Source: Gammaproteobacteria bacterium
GTDB lineage: Bacteria > Pseudomonadota > Gammaproteobacteria > Steroidobacterales > GCA-2729495
Reading direction: 5' to 3'
NCBI GenBank assembly: GCA_014337915.1
Contig: QUBU01000003.1
Location: forward strand, 1 to 64,000
DNA: 64,000 bases
Of this stretch, positions 45,167 through 54,716 are shown piece after piece. The stretch's first letter is position 1. Every line of letters starts with the position of its first letter. The position numbers were made by a program, and so were the translations under genes. The notes under the pieces were generated by a model. That model made no database searches, had not been told where the DNA came from, and saw nothing but the letters and a program-made list of their open reading frames with translations.

Positions 45167-46204
45167 TCAGCCGGTGAGTGGTGCGATCCTGCCACCATCA
45201 CCGAGCGCCGCTGGCTGGCGCAGGCTGACGACGACCTTGCCCATGACGCTGCGATCCTGCAGGCAGGCGAGGGCGCTGGCTGCATTCTCGAGCGCGAACA
45301 CCCGGTGGATCGGTGGCGCGAGGCGCCCGGCCTCGAGCAGCGCCAGCAGGGCACGCATGTTGGCAGCGGCCTCGGCGGGCTGCTCGTCGCGGAAGCGGCC
45401 GTAGTACACGCCGACGACCGCGTAGCCTTTCAGCAGCGCGAGGTTGACCGGGAAGCGCGGGATGGTGCCACTGGCGAATCCGACCACGAGCAGCCGCCCG
45501 TTCCAGGCGACACAACGGCTCGCCTGGTCGAAGGCTGCGCCGCCCACGGGATCGAAAACCACGTCCGCGCCGCGGCCACCAGTGAGCCCTTTCACGGCGT
45601 CGCGCAGGCCGCCGTCGCGATAGTCGATGACGGCGTCGGCGCCCTGGGCGCGCAGGAAGGCGAGTTTTTCCGCGCTGCCGGCGGCCGCGAGGACGCGCGC
45701 GCCCAGCGCCCGGCCGATCTGCACGGCGGCGCTGCCGGTACCGCCGGCGGCACCGAGCACCAGCAGGGTCTCGCCGGGCTGCAGGCGGCCGCGCTGCACC
45801 AGGGCATGCCAGGCGGTGCCGTAGACGCCCGGGAAGGCGGCGGCTGTTTCGGCGGCAAGGCCGGCAGGACGCAGGTCGGTGTCGCGTGCCCGGGCCACGG
45901 CGTACTCGGCGAGCCCACCCAGCATGGTCGCTGCCATCACCGGCTGCCCAACTGCGAAGCCATCGACACCAGCGCCCAGCTGGTCGACGACACCGGCGAC
46001 CTCGCCACCGGGAATGAACGGCAGGGGCGGCCGGTCCTGGTACTTGCCGGCGACCAGCAGCAGGTCGGGGAAATTGATGCCGCAGGCCTCGACCCGGATG
46101 CGCAGCTGGCCGGCCGCGGGTTGTGGCAGCGGAACCTCGGCGGGCTCCAGGACCTGTGGCGGACCCAGGCGCCGGCAGAGCATGGCCCTCATGCCGGAAG
46201 TCAC
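45167..46204 (-). CDS. NADPH:quinone oxidoreductase-like MDR protein
   Basis: A 345-residue zinc-free medium-chain reductase. ACGINFPDLLLVAGKYQ, the GGEVAGVV stretch and LVLGAAGGTGSAAVQIGRALGARVLA are typical of the quinone oxidoreductase/2-enoyl reductase branch. It probably reduces an enone or enoyl-CoA with NADPH. It is 4 bases downstream of the MaoC gene, and both likely answer to operator site 4. Confidence 0.87.
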   Translation of the reverse strand: MTSGMRAMLCRRLGPPQVLEPAEVPLPQPAAGQLRIRVEACGINFPDLLLVAGKYQDRPPLPFIPGGEVAGVVDQLGAGVDGFAVGQPVMAATMLGGLAEYAVARARDTDLRPAGLAAETAAAFPGVYGTAWHALVQRGRLQPGETLLVLGAAGGTGSAAVQIGRALGARVLAAAGSAEKLAFLRAQGADAVIDYRDGGLRDAVKGLTGGRGADVVFDPVGGAAFDQASRCVAWNGRLLVVGFASGTIPRFPVNLALLKGYAVVGVYYGRFRDEQPAEAAANMRALLALLEAGRLAPPIHRVFALENAASALACLQDRSVMGKVVVSLRQPAALGDGGRIAPLTG

Positions 46205-46208
46205 GGCA

Positions 46209-46688
46209 CTAGCTGCGCGCAGGCGGCGTGCCGAGCACCCACATCGCCAGCGTGGTCGCTGCCAGCGCCGGCCGGTCCGCGCCGCGGATCTCCACGACCA
46301 CGTCCGAGCGCATCAGCAGCCGCCCGCTGCCCTTGTCCTCCACCGCCAGCAGGGTCGACAGTGCCCGCACGGCGGCGCCGGCGGGCACCGGTGCGAGGAA
46401 GCGCAGCCGGTCGAGGCCATAGTTCAGGCCCCAGCCGGCGCCTTCGGGCTGCAGCTGGATGGGGTCGAGCAGCAATGGCAGCAGCGACAGCGTCAGGTAG
46501 CCGTGGGCGATGGTCGAACCGAATGGCGTGGCGCGCGCGGCAACGGGATCGACGTGGATGAACTGGTGGTCGCCGGTGACGTCGGCGAAGCGGTCGATCC
46601 GCTCCTGGTCGATTTGCAGCCACTGCTCGCCAGCCAGTTGGCGGCCGACGTAGGCAGCGAGCCCGGCGGTGCTGACGATGATCGGCAT
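46209..46688 (-). CDS. MaoC-like (R)-specific enoyl-CoA hydratase
   Basis: A 159-residue hot-dog fold hydratase. The catalytic Asp/His motif is in FADVTGDHQFIHVDPVAARATPFGSTIAHGYL, positions about 33-64. The enzyme adds water to enoyl-CoA giving the (R)-hydroxyacyl-CoA. ATG at 46688 with GGGGAGG five bases before it. Upstream gap has operator site 4 and the divergent KAS-like gene. Confidence 0.9.
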   Translation of the reverse strand: MPIIVSTAGLAAYVGRQLAGEQWLQIDQERIDRFADVTGDHQFIHVDPVAARATPFGSTIAHGYLTLSLLPLLLDPIQLQPEGAGWGLNYGLDRLRFLAPVPAGAAVRALSTLLAVEDKGSGRLLMRSDVVVEIRGADRPALAATTLAMWVLGTPPARS

Positions 46689-46755
46689 GCGGACCTCCCC
46701 TGGCGAACGGCCGCTGCTGCGGCGGCTGGATGCAGTTCGCCCGCAGCCTAGCAGC

Positions 46756-46774
46756 TTGTAAACGAAATTGACAA
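46756..46774. promoter_or_regulatory. Shared operator site 4
   Basis: TTGTAAA-CGAAA-TTGACAA, one mismatch in the left arm. It lies between the divergent maoC-like and KAS-like genes and could control both. Confidence 0.7.
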
Positions 46775-46846
46775 GCAAGGAAGTGCAGGATAGCGTCCGG
46801 GCGCTGGGCGGTACATTTTTTTCGCCCATCGACCGGGGTACAGCCG

Positions 46847-48160
46847 ATGGCGCAATCCGACGCAGGCGATTCACGACCGGCAGTCGCCATAACCGGCATG
46901 GGCGTGGTCTCGGCCTATGGCTGCGACGCCGGCCGGTTCTACCGGGGACTGCTCGACAACAGGCAGGTGATCGAGGCCGTGGCGCTGCCGCGCGACCCGG
47001 AAGGGCGCAGCGCCTGGTGGTCCATGGTGCGGGACTTCGACCCCGGCGCCTGGATGGAGCCCCGGGTGATCGACGGCACCGATGTGCTGGCGCAGTGGAC
47101 CATCGCCGCCGCTGCCCAGGCCCTGCGCCAGTCCGGCCTGCAGCCCGACCCGCTGCGTACCGCGGTGGTGCAGGGGACCAGCATGTCCGGCGTGCAGTCG
47201 CTGATGCGCGCCCAGCACGAGATCGACCGGCACGGACCGGCAGCCTTCCCGCGCAAGACCATGATGAAGGCGCTCAGCAACATGGGTGCGGCGCAGATCA
47301 CCATGCTGCACGGCCTGCATGGGCCCAGCCTCACCATCTCCACCGCCTGTGCCTCGAGCATCGATGCCATCGGCATCGCCACCGGCCTCATCGCCAGCGG
47401 CCGTGCCGATACCGCCATCGTCGGCGGCACCGAGGCCGGCCACAGCCTCATTTCCGGTGCGGCCGATGCCGAGTTCATCCCGGCCATGGTCTATGCCCCG
47501 GCCATGTTCGGCATGCAGTCGCCATCCGCGGATCCGCGCCGCGCCTGCATGCCCTTCGATGCCGGGCGTTCCGGCATCGTCACCAGCGAAGGCTCCGCGG
47601 CCTTCGTGCTCGAGCGGGCCGACCTTGCGGCGCAGCGGGGTGCCGCGGTTTTCGGCTACGTGCGCGGCTACGGGTCGATCGCCGATGCCTTTCACCCTTC
47701 GGCACCGGAGCCGTCGGGCCGCTGGGAAGCACAGGCGATGCGCCTCGCGCTGGAGGATGCCGGCCTCGCGGCGGACGAGGTCGATGCCCTGTATGCGCAC
47801 GCCACCGGTACGCCGGTCGGGGACACGCCGGAGATCCGCGCCATCAATAGCGTCTACGGCGGGCGCAGCACGCCGCTCGCCGTCACTTCGATCAAGGGCC
47901 ACTTCGGCCATGCCGCGGCCGCATCGGGCGGGTTGTCGCTGGTCGCCGCGCTGCTGGCCATGGCCGAGGACCGCGTGGTCCACACCGCCAACACCAGCCG
48001 GCCGGATCCCGAGATCGCTTTCGATGTCGTGCTCGGGAAGCCACGCGACATGCCGGTCGGGGTGGTCGGCATCAACGCCTTCGGCTTCGGCGGCCAGAAC
48101 TCGGCGCTGCTGGTCAGCCGCGCGCCGCCTGGCAGGCATGCCACCACGCGACTGGCCTGA
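46847..48160 (+). CDS. Beta-ketoacyl-ACP synthase family protein
   Basis: A 437-residue condensing enzyme of the KAS I/II type with the triad Cys168 (STACASS), His in YAHATGTPVGD and His in KGHFGHAAAASG. Sitting in a degradation region, it may make a lipid or act in a non-housekeeping pathway; no acyl carrier protein gene is next to it. It precedes an acyl-CoA synthetase by 2 bases, so the two may act on the same acyl chain. Confidence 0.85.
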   Translation: MAQSDAGDSRPAVAITGMGVVSAYGCDAGRFYRGLLDNRQVIEAVALPRDPEGRSAWWSMVRDFDPGAWMEPRVIDGTDVLAQWTIAAAAQALRQSGLQPDPLRTAVVQGTSMSGVQSLMRAQHEIDRHGPAAFPRKTMMKALSNMGAAQITMLHGLHGPSLTISTACASSIDAIGIATGLIASGRADTAIVGGTEAGHSLISGAADAEFIPAMVYAPAMFGMQSPSADPRRACMPFDAGRSGIVTSEGSAAFVLERADLAAQRGAAVFGYVRGYGSIADAFHPSAPEPSGRWEAQAMRLALEDAGLAADEVDALYAHATGTPVGDTPEIRAINSVYGGRSTPLAVTSIKGHFGHAAAASGGLSLVAALLAMAEDRVVHTANTSRPDPEIAFDVVLGKPRDMPVGVVGINAFGFGGQNSALLVSRAPPGRHATTRLA

Positions 48161-48162
48161 GC

Positions 48163-49671
48163 ATGCTGCTGAGCATTGCCGACAGCATCGTCCTGCGCTG
48201 CTTCGCCAACCCGGACCGCGTCGCCATCGAGGTGGTCGGCAGCGACCGCTCGCTGACCTACGGCGAGCTGTGGCGGCGCATCCGCGGCCTGGCCGATGCG
48301 CTGGCGGGCTGCGCGGCCGGTCGCCACGGCCGCATGGTGGCCCTGCTGTTGCCCAATGGCCCGGACGCCGCACTGGCGATCGCTGCCTGCCAGATTGCCG
48401 GGGTCGTCGCCGTGCCCGTCAACGGCCGGCTGACTGCGCCCGAGATGCGCCACATCCTCGCCGATGCCGACTGCCGGCTACTGCTCACCGCCGGGAGTTT
48501 CCTCGGCATCGCCACCGAAGCGAGCCGTGGCCTGCCGCTGGAGGTCATCGACGCGGCCACCGTGCCGACCCCCGCATGCGCCGCGCGTCCCGCGACCGGC
48601 GGCCGCGACCTGGGCAGCGAACCCTGTGTCGTCGGCTATACCTCGGGCACCACCGGTTTTCCCAAGGGCGCGGTCTACACGCATGACTACTACACGATGA
48701 ACAACTATCGCTGGGGCTGGGCCTTCGGCCTGTCCGGCGATCATGTGGTGCTCATCGCCGGGCCGATGTTCCACCTGTCCTACGCCGGCTTTGCCCTTGC
48801 CGGGCTGACGATCGGCGCCCGGGTGCGGATCCTGCCGGAGTTCTCCGCGGCCGCGGCACTCGATGAACTCGACCGCCACTGCAGCTTTGCCTTCCTGGTG
48901 CCGACCATGCTGCGCATGCTGGCTGACGAGTGGCAGCAACGCGGTTGCCCGCCGCTGGCGGCCGCCCGGCACCTGATCAGTGCCGGGGCGCCGGTGACAT
49001 CCGAACTGCTGCGCACCGCCATGCGCATGTTCCCGGCGGCGAAGATCGCCGAGATGTATGGCTGGACCGAAGGCGCCCTCGCCAGCTATGAAATCAAGGA
49101 CCCCGACAAGCTGCTGGCGAACAGCGTCGGCTGGCCGGCGCTGGGCGCCGACGTCGCCCTGTTCGGCGAGGACGGCGAACCCTGTGCCCCGGGCGTGGCC
49201 GGCGAGATCGGGGTGCGCGGGCCGGTACCCTTCGCCGGCTACCTGGGCAATCCGGAGGCGACCGCGGCCGCCTTCCACCGGGGCTATCTGATGTCGGGCG
49301 ATATCGGCGTATTCCAGCCGGACGGGCGCCTGTGCCTTGTCGATCGCAAGAAGGACGTCATCATCACCGGCGGCGAGAACGTCTACACCATGGAGGTGGA
49401 GCGGGTGCTGCTCGAGCATCCCGCGGTGCGCGAATGCGCGGTGGTGGGCCTGCCCGACGAACGCTGGGGCGAGCGCATCGGCGCCCTGCTGGTGGTGGAG
49501 GGGCCAGCGCCGGATCCCGCGGCGCTGCTCGCCTTCTGCCGCTCGCGGCTGGCGGGCTACAAGCTGCCACGACAACTCGCCTTCGCCAGCGAGCTGCCGC
49601 GCAACTCGATGGGGAAGGTAGTGAAGGCGCGGGTGGCGGAGCTGCTGCTGGCTGCCGCGGGTGGCGGCTGA
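48163..49671 (+). CDS. Acyl-CoA synthetase (AMP-forming) (2)
   Basis: A 502-residue AMP-dependent ligase with GYTSGTTGFPKGAVYTH (A3), EMYGWTEGA (A5), SGDIGVFQPDGRLCLVDRKKDVI (A7-A8) and NSMGKVVKA (A10, Lys). It is only distantly like the ligase at 43592, so the two likely take different acids. Coupled to the KAS-like gene. A GC-poor 154-base gap with operator site 5 follows. Confidence 0.88.
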   Translation: MLLSIADSIVLRCFANPDRVAIEVVGSDRSLTYGELWRRIRGLADALAGCAAGRHGRMVALLLPNGPDAALAIAACQIAGVVAVPVNGRLTAPEMRHILADADCRLLLTAGSFLGIATEASRGLPLEVIDAATVPTPACAARPATGGRDLGSEPCVVGYTSGTTGFPKGAVYTHDYYTMNNYRWGWAFGLSGDHVVLIAGPMFHLSYAGFALAGLTIGARVRILPEFSAAAALDELDRHCSFAFLVPTMLRMLADEWQQRGCPPLAAARHLISAGAPVTSELLRTAMRMFPAAKIAEMYGWTEGALASYEIKDPDKLLANSVGWPALGADVALFGEDGEPCAPGVAGEIGVRGPVPFAGYLGNPEATAAAFHRGYLMSGDIGVFQPDGRLCLVDRKKDVIITGGENVYTMEVERVLLEHPAVRECAVVGLPDERWGERIGALLVVEGPAPDPAALLAFCRSRLAGYKLPRQLAFASELPRNSMGKVVKARVAELLLAAAGGG

Positions 49672-49704
49672 ACCTGATGATGGACACGGTTGACAGTCTT
49701 CAGG

Positions 49705-49723
49705 TCATCAAGTAGGTTGACAA
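49705..49723. promoter_or_regulatory. Shared operator site 5
   Basis: TCATCAA-GTAGG-TTGACAA: perfect right arm, 5 of 7 in the left arm. It lies about 100 bases before the TonB receptor start. An extra TTGACA occurs at 49690. Confidence 0.55.
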
Positions 49724-49825
49724 AGAGGGGCTGATTTAAGTCATTGCATCGTGCGCGGGCATGCTCCGTCGGGCCTGTGCGGGCCGATGCCGTTTTGCAG
49801 GGGCTCAGGACATCGGGGAGGTGTC

Positions 49826-52030
49826 ATGTCTCAGCTTGGACACGGAAGAGTAGTCATCGGTGCTGCAGTCGCATTGGCCAGCCTGGCCAGCCCTGCGGTA
49901 AGCGCCCAGCAGCAGGGCAGCAGTCTCGCGCTCCCGGAGATCATCGTCACCGCGCAGAAGCGCGAGGAACGGCTGGTCGACGTTCCGGTGTCGGTGGCCG
50001 TCGTCAGCGGTGATGTCCTCGAGGACTTCAAGATCACGGCGCTGGACGACATGGACCGCCTGGTGCCGTCCCTCTACATCAATTCCACCCCGGGCAACAA
50101 CGCGGTGTTCGTGCGCGGCATCGGCTCGACCGCCGGCAACCTCTCGGTCGAGCAGTCGGTGGCGCTGTTCGTCGACGGGGTCTACAGCGGCCGCGCCCGG
50201 CAGTTCATGGCGCCCTTCCTCGACGTGGAGCGGGTGGAAGTCCTGCGCGGGCCGCAGGGCGCGATCTTCGGCATCAACACCAGTGCTGGCGCCGTCAGCG
50301 TCACCACGGCGAAGCCCACCAAGGACTTCGTCGCGCACGTCAAGGCAGGCTATGAGTTCGAGGACGACTCCTACGAACTCGATGGCGTGGTGTCCGGCCC
50401 GCTCGTGGACAAGCTGCAGGGCCGCCTCGCGGTCAACTACAAGGACATCGGCGGTTACCTCAAGAACACAATCACCGGCGACGACGAGCCGGAATCGGAG
50501 AACTTCCTGATCCGCGGTTCCCTGGCCTGGCAGCCGACCGACGCCATCTCGGCGCTGACCAAGCTCGAGTACGCGAAGTTCAACACCTACGGCAGCAACT
50601 ACCAGCGCTACCTGATGCCGGAGTTCTATTCCATCGACGACCGCAAGGAAGAAGGTGGCATGTGGCACAAGGATGTGGACCACAGCGAAGCATGGAATTT
50701 CGAGCTGACCTTCAATTTCGACGTCGGCGAGGGCATGCTGACGTCGATTTCGGCCTTCTCGGCCTTCAACTACGACAAGTGGATCAACGCCGACCAGGTA
50801 CCGCAGGATGCCTGGCTGACCAACTTCCGCGAGGACTTCCAGCAGTTCTCGCAGGAGCTGCGCTACACCTCGCCGACTGGCGGGCTGTTCGAGTATTTCT
50901 TCGGCGGCTACTTCCACTTCAATGAAATCGACCCGCTGGTGGCGATGAGCCAGGTGCGGATCCCGAACACCACGTCGGGGACCGCCAAGCACCAGGTCAC
51001 CTATACCCAGGACGACAACGTCTATTCGTTGTTCGGCAGCCTGACCTGGAATATCAACGACCAGTGGAGCCTCACGGGCGACCTGCGCTATACCAGCGAC
51101 AGCAAGAACGCCATGCAGGAGCGGCACACCATCTCGGGCACTACGCCGCCGAGCTGGGGTGCCCAGACGCTCAATGGCAGCCGCACCGACAGTACGCTGG
51201 ACCCCGCCATCAAACTGAAGTGGGAGCCTGATACCGGCCTGATGGCGTATGTTTCATATACCGAGGGTTCAAAGAGCGGTGGCTGGCAGGGCAATGCGCG
51301 TGACCTCACGGCAGCTACCTGGGAAATCAAGGGCGAGTCCTCGGAGAACTACGAGGCGGGCGTCAAGGCGCAGTTGCTGGAGGGCCGGGCCTTCGTTGCC
51401 CTGACCATCTTCGATACCGAATTCGAGAACCTGCAGGTATCGCAGTGGACCGGCACGGCGTTCTCGCTGAAGAACGCAGCCAAGGCGACGTCCAAGGGCG
51501 TGGAACTCGATGGCTCCTGGCGCATTGCCGAAGCCTGGACACTGCAGGGCGGCCTCGCCTACCTCGACGCCGAGTATGATGATTTCCCCGGCGCACCCTG
51601 CCCATTCGACAACCCGACCTGCAATCCCGCCACCAACAACCTTGCCGGGGCGCAACTGGGCTGGGCGCCGGAATGGAGCGGCAACCTGTCACTGACCTAC
51701 CAGCAGGCGCTGGCTGACCGCATGAACCTGACGGCAACCCTGTCCGCCCAGTACCGGGACGACGTCTGGCTCGATACCGCGGGCGACAGGGGTCCGCCGT
51801 ACAACATGCAGGACTCGACGACCTGGCTCGACGCCCGGCTGGCGCTGGGCATCGACGACGACCGCTGGCTGCTCGCCCTGTATGGCAGGAACCTGACCGA
51901 CGAGGAGACCAAGTCCCACAACTATCCGTTCCCGTTCCCGGCCGACATCATCGCCGGGCGCACGCCCACCTATGTGGACGGCACGGACCGGTTCCGTGAG
52001 ATCGGGGTCGAGGTGACCTACAACTTCTGA
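49826..52030 (+). CDS. TonB-dependent outer membrane receptor (catabolic region)
   Basis: A 734-residue receptor: signal peptide (about 1-27), EIIVTAQKREERLVDVPVSVAVV at the plug start, VERVEVLRGPQGAIFGINTSAGAVSVTT, and a C-terminal aromatic VTYNF. Start ATG has GGGGAGG upstream. It belongs to the same broad class as the receptor at 21643 but with modest likeness. Its place in the regulon suggests it imports the hydrophobic catabolic substrate. A terminator-like hairpin follows. Confidence 0.9.
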   Translation: MSQLGHGRVVIGAAVALASLASPAVSAQQQGSSLALPEIIVTAQKREERLVDVPVSVAVVSGDVLEDFKITALDDMDRLVPSLYINSTPGNNAVFVRGIGSTAGNLSVEQSVALFVDGVYSGRARQFMAPFLDVERVEVLRGPQGAIFGINTSAGAVSVTTAKPTKDFVAHVKAGYEFEDDSYELDGVVSGPLVDKLQGRLAVNYKDIGGYLKNTITGDDEPESENFLIRGSLAWQPTDAISALTKLEYAKFNTYGSNYQRYLMPEFYSIDDRKEEGGMWHKDVDHSEAWNFELTFNFDVGEGMLTSISAFSAFNYDKWINADQVPQDAWLTNFREDFQQFSQELRYTSPTGGLFEYFFGGYFHFNEIDPLVAMSQVRIPNTTSGTAKHQVTYTQDDNVYSLFGSLTWNINDQWSLTGDLRYTSDSKNAMQERHTISGTTPPSWGAQTLNGSRTDSTLDPAIKLKWEPDTGLMAYVSYTEGSKSGGWQGNARDLTAATWEIKGESSENYEAGVKAQLLEGRAFVALTIFDTEFENLQVSQWTGTAFSLKNAAKATSKGVELDGSWRIAEAWTLQGGLAYLDAEYDDFPGAPCPFDNPTCNPATNNLAGAQLGWAPEWSGNLSLTYQQALADRMNLTATLSAQYRDDVWLDTAGDRGPPYNMQDSTTWLDARLALGIDDDRWLLALYGRNLTDEETKSHNYPFPFPADIIAGRTPTYVDGTDRFREIGVEVTYNF

Positions 52031-52043
52031 TTCAGCGCTGACG

Positions 52044-52074
52044 GACGCCGGCGGGAAGCCTTCCCGCCGGCGTC
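52044..52074 (+). terminator. Strong hairpin after the TonB receptor gene
   Basis: A 14-base perfect stem (GACGCCGGCGGGAA with its complement) around a 3-base loop lies 14 bases after the stop codon. Only a short T-rich stretch follows (CTGCATTT), so termination strength is uncertain. Confidence 0.65.
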
Positions 52075-52130
52075 TGCATTTCCGGGGTTTGGTGGTACGC
52101 TGCCGCAACAGCGGCGGACAGGAGGCAGCG

Positions 52131-53159
52131 ATGCGCAGACATATTCTCCGGCTGGCCGGCCTGGCGATGGCCGTGCCATTCATGGTCGCCATCGAAGCCG
52201 CTGCGGCCCAGTCCGCGGCCCAACCCACGGCAGCCGCACCGGCCAGGGCGGCGCCCGCTGCAGACCGGATCGTGCTGCTCGGTACCGGTGGTGGCCCCAT
52301 CGCCCGTGTCGGGCGCTCGCAGCCAGCCACGCTGCTGCAGGTCGGTGACCGCAGCTATCTCATCGATGTCGGCGAGGGCACGCCACGCCAGCTGGTGCGG
52401 GCCGGCGTGCGGCCGAGCGCGGTGGATGCCGTGTTCTTCACGCACCTGCACCTCGACCATACCGCCGGCATCATGGGCTTCCTCGCCCTGGACTGGACCG
52501 ACCGTCGCCAGAAGCCGGTGAAGTTCTACGGCCCGCCGGGAACGCAGAGCCTGGTCCATGACACGCTGGAGGCGCTGAAGACCGGCGAGCTGATCTACCG
52601 GCTGCAGATCCCGGGCCTGCCGGAGATGTCCACGATTTTTTCCGGGCACGACCTGGACGTGACGGCAGCGCGCGAGGTCTATCGCGACCAGAACGTCACC
52701 GTGCGTGCGGTGGAGAACTCCCATTACAGCACCATGCACATGCCGCAGACGGACCATGGCATCGACCGGGCCTATTCCTTCCGTTTCGACCTGCCCGGCC
52801 GGTCGATCGTGGTGACCGGCGATACCGGCCCGAGCCGGGCTGTAGAGGAACTGGCCCGCGGCGCCGACGTGCTGGTCAGCGAACTGATCGATCTGGATTC
52901 GGTCCTCGCCAGCGCGCGTGCGCAGCAGGCGGCCAGCGGGATCGACCAGAAACCACTGATCGACCACATGGAGAAGGAGCACCTGACGCCGGAGAACATC
53001 GGTCGCATGGCGGCGGCTGCCGGTGTCAAGAAGGTGGTGCTCACGCATATCGGCACCGCCCGCGATGTCGAGGCGATCGACCCGGAGGCCATCCGGGCCG
53101 GCATCCGCAAGCACTATTCAGGGCCGGTCGAAATCGGCGAGGACCTGGCAGTCTACTGA
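52131..53159 (+). CDS. Exported MBL-fold metallohydrolase (2)
   Basis: A 342-residue periplasmic metallo-beta-lactamase-fold enzyme with a signal peptide (about 1-30). The motif THLHLDHTAG, VENSHYSTMH, VTGDTGPS and LTHIG near the end fit the arylsulfatase/RNase Z-like branch. AGGAGG five bases before the ATG at 52131. It may open an ester or sulfate of the imported substrate. The MarR gene converges on it. Confidence 0.85.
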   Translation: MRRHILRLAGLAMAVPFMVAIEAAAAQSAAQPTAAAPARAAPAADRIVLLGTGGGPIARVGRSQPATLLQVGDRSYLIDVGEGTPRQLVRAGVRPSAVDAVFFTHLHLDHTAGIMGFLALDWTDRRQKPVKFYGPPGTQSLVHDTLEALKTGELIYRLQIPGLPEMSTIFSGHDLDVTAAREVYRDQNVTVRAVENSHYSTMHMPQTDHGIDRAYSFRFDLPGRSIVVTGDTGPSRAVEELARGADVLVSELIDLDSVLASARAQQAASGIDQKPLIDHMEKEHLTPENIGRMAAAAGVKKVVLTHIGTARDVEAIDPEAIRAGIRKHYSGPVEIGEDLAVY

Positions 53160-53179
53160 GCCGGTCCCGCCCCCCGGGA

Positions 53180-53686
53180 TCAGAGGTTGCTCTTGCGCCA
53201 GCGCGAGGTCCCGCTCCGCGGGGTCGAAGGCCGCTGCGCGCGCCTGCCGCGGGTCGCGATGATGACCGGGCCCCAGTCGGCGTAGAGCATCCGGTGCAGT
53301 TCACTGATCGCCTTCTTGCCCAGCCGCCGCTCGAGTTCCGCCTCCATGGCGGCGATACTGCGCAATGCGGCGGTGTAGATGCCCTTGCCGTCCTTGCTGG
53401 GCTCGACGATCTTGGCGCGTCCGTCGGCGGGATCCGGTACCAGCCTCACCAGGCCGTCGCGCTCCATCTCCACCAGGGTGCGCTGCACCGCCTGCCGGCT
53501 GACGCCGATGGCGCGGGCGAGGTCGGAGGGCCGCGTGATGCCGTCCGACAGGTTGACCATGACCATGGACTGGGTGCGTGACAGGGAAGGCCAGCCATCG
53601 GCGGCCAGGCTCTTCTGCAGGCATTCGTCGCACCAGTAGAACGCGTGGAGCAATCCCCTCATCAATGACTTGTCAGGTACCGGCAT
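53180..53686 (-). CDS. MarR family transcription regulator
   Basis: A 168-residue winged-helix protein. RTQSMVMVNLSDGITRPSDLARAIGVSRQAVQRTLVEMERDGLVRLVPDPADGRAKIV, at about residues 38-95, is the MarR DNA-binding part. ATG at 53686 has GAGG four bases before it; a GTG at 53698 is an alternative. It is the only regulator found inside the catabolic region and so a candidate for the shared operator, though the operator could also belong to a TetR-type protein outside the window. Confidence 0.85.
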   Translation of the reverse strand: MPVPDKSLMRGLLHAFYWCDECLQKSLAADGWPSLSRTQSMVMVNLSDGITRPSDLARAIGVSRQAVQRTLVEMERDGLVRLVPDPADGRAKIVEPSKDGKGIYTAALRSIAAMEAELERRLGKKAISELHRMLYADWGPVIIATRGRRAQRPSTPRSGTSRWRKSNL

Positions 53687-53859
53687 TTGGCCTCGCACAG
53701 CTCATGCGACCCAGGTGGTCGGGTGGAGCCGTGGCACCGGCGCTGGCGACCATTCCACTGGAAGGCTTGCCCGGGGTTGCCACGGCTGGCCGCTATACTA
53801 ATGCGTCGCCGGGCCGATTGCCGCCTGTTCTTCACGGCCTGGCGCCACTAATCCGCAGG

Positions 53860-53897
53860 AAAAACAGCGGAACCGGCGGTGGCAGGATTCCGCCGGT
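53860..53897 (-). terminator. Intrinsic terminator downstream of the VOC gene
   Basis: Read on the minus strand: stem ACCGGCGG / CCGCCGGT (53897-53890 with 53879-53872) around 10 bases, then TCCGCTGTTTTT. It ends the VOC transcript, 85 bases after its stop. The rest of 53699-53981 shows no gene. Confidence 0.7.
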
Positions 53898-53981
53898 CCC
53901 GCTGCCGTCCGGCCGGGGTCATCCCGCCCCATTTCTGACCAGTCGGAAGTAGCAGACTGGCGGGACTTGCCCGGAGCCGGA

Positions 53982-54587
53982 CTATTTCTTTCTCGTGGAC
54001 GGCTGTGAGCTGCGCCGGTCGAGGGCGGCAGCACCGAACCTGGCTTCCTTGGTCGCCCTGGTGCGCATATCCCATTTGCGGATGTTGTCCCTGGCGACCT
54101 TCTTCTGTTCAGCCATCGCTGCGTCGTAACCCGGTGCCCGCAGGCAGATCTCGGTCTGCAGGCCGTTGGGATCGTACATGTAGATCGACCTGACGATCCC
54201 GTGGTCCACCGGCCCATGGCAATTAACGCCAGCCGCGTTGATGCGCTTCTGCCAGTCCAGCAGCTCCTGCTCGGTGTTCACCAGGAAGGCCACATGGCGG
54301 TCGAAGCCGGCCATGCGCTGGAACTGTTCCGCCGTGGCGCCTTCGGGCGCGTCGAAGAAGGCGATGGTATTGCCGTCGGCAAGGCCGAAGAACAGGTGCA
54401 GGTAGGGAATGTCCTTGTCCAGCCCTGCGACTTTCTCGTTGATGATCGCCGCCACCAGCGGCAGGCCGAGGACATCCTCGTAGAACCACCGGGTCTGCTC
54501 GGCATCCCGGCAGCGGTAGGCGGCGTGATGGATACTGCTGATTGGCGCCAGGGTGTCTGGCGTCGCTGTCTGGGCTGCGTTGCTCAT
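53982..54587 (-). CDS. VOC family protein, extradiol dioxygenase-like
   Basis: A 201-residue vicinal-oxygen-chelate protein. Metal ligands are plausible in SIHHAAYRC, FDRHVAFLV and the Glu of MYDPNGLQTEICLR, the His-His-Glu pattern of extradiol ring-cleavage dioxygenases, though glyoxalase-like functions are also possible. The C-terminal basic tail is extra. ATG at 54587. It has its own operator (site 6) upstream and a terminator behind. Confidence 0.75.
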   Translation of the reverse strand: MSNAAQTATPDTLAPISSIHHAAYRCRDAEQTRWFYEDVLGLPLVAAIINEKVAGLDKDIPYLHLFFGLADGNTIAFFDAPEGATAEQFQRMAGFDRHVAFLVNTEQELLDWQKRINAAGVNCHGPVDHGIVRSIYMYDPNGLQTEICLRAPGYDAAMAEQKKVARDNIRKWDMRTRATKEARFGAAALDRRSSQPSTRKK

Positions 54588-54678
54588 CGGAATCTGCTCC
54601 CTCTGGTTGTTGCGTGGGACGACGCCCGGAGGAGGCCGGGCAGCCACCGCCAGCAAAGCGTCCCACGGTCGGGGATAA

Positions 54679-54697
54679 TTGTCAATATTGTTGACGG
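54679..54697. promoter_or_regulatory. Shared operator site 6
   Basis: TTGTCAA-TATTG-TTGACGG, perfect left arm and 5 of 7 in the right. It is 92 bases before the VOC gene start. Confidence 0.65.
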
Positions 54698-54716
54698 ATT
54701 CCGGAGGCGGTGCGGC

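Noticed and set aside
53660-53686. TTGTCAGGTACC-like stretch at the MarR start
   Set aside because: It lies inside the gene, has no matching right arm and does not fit the 19-base pattern.
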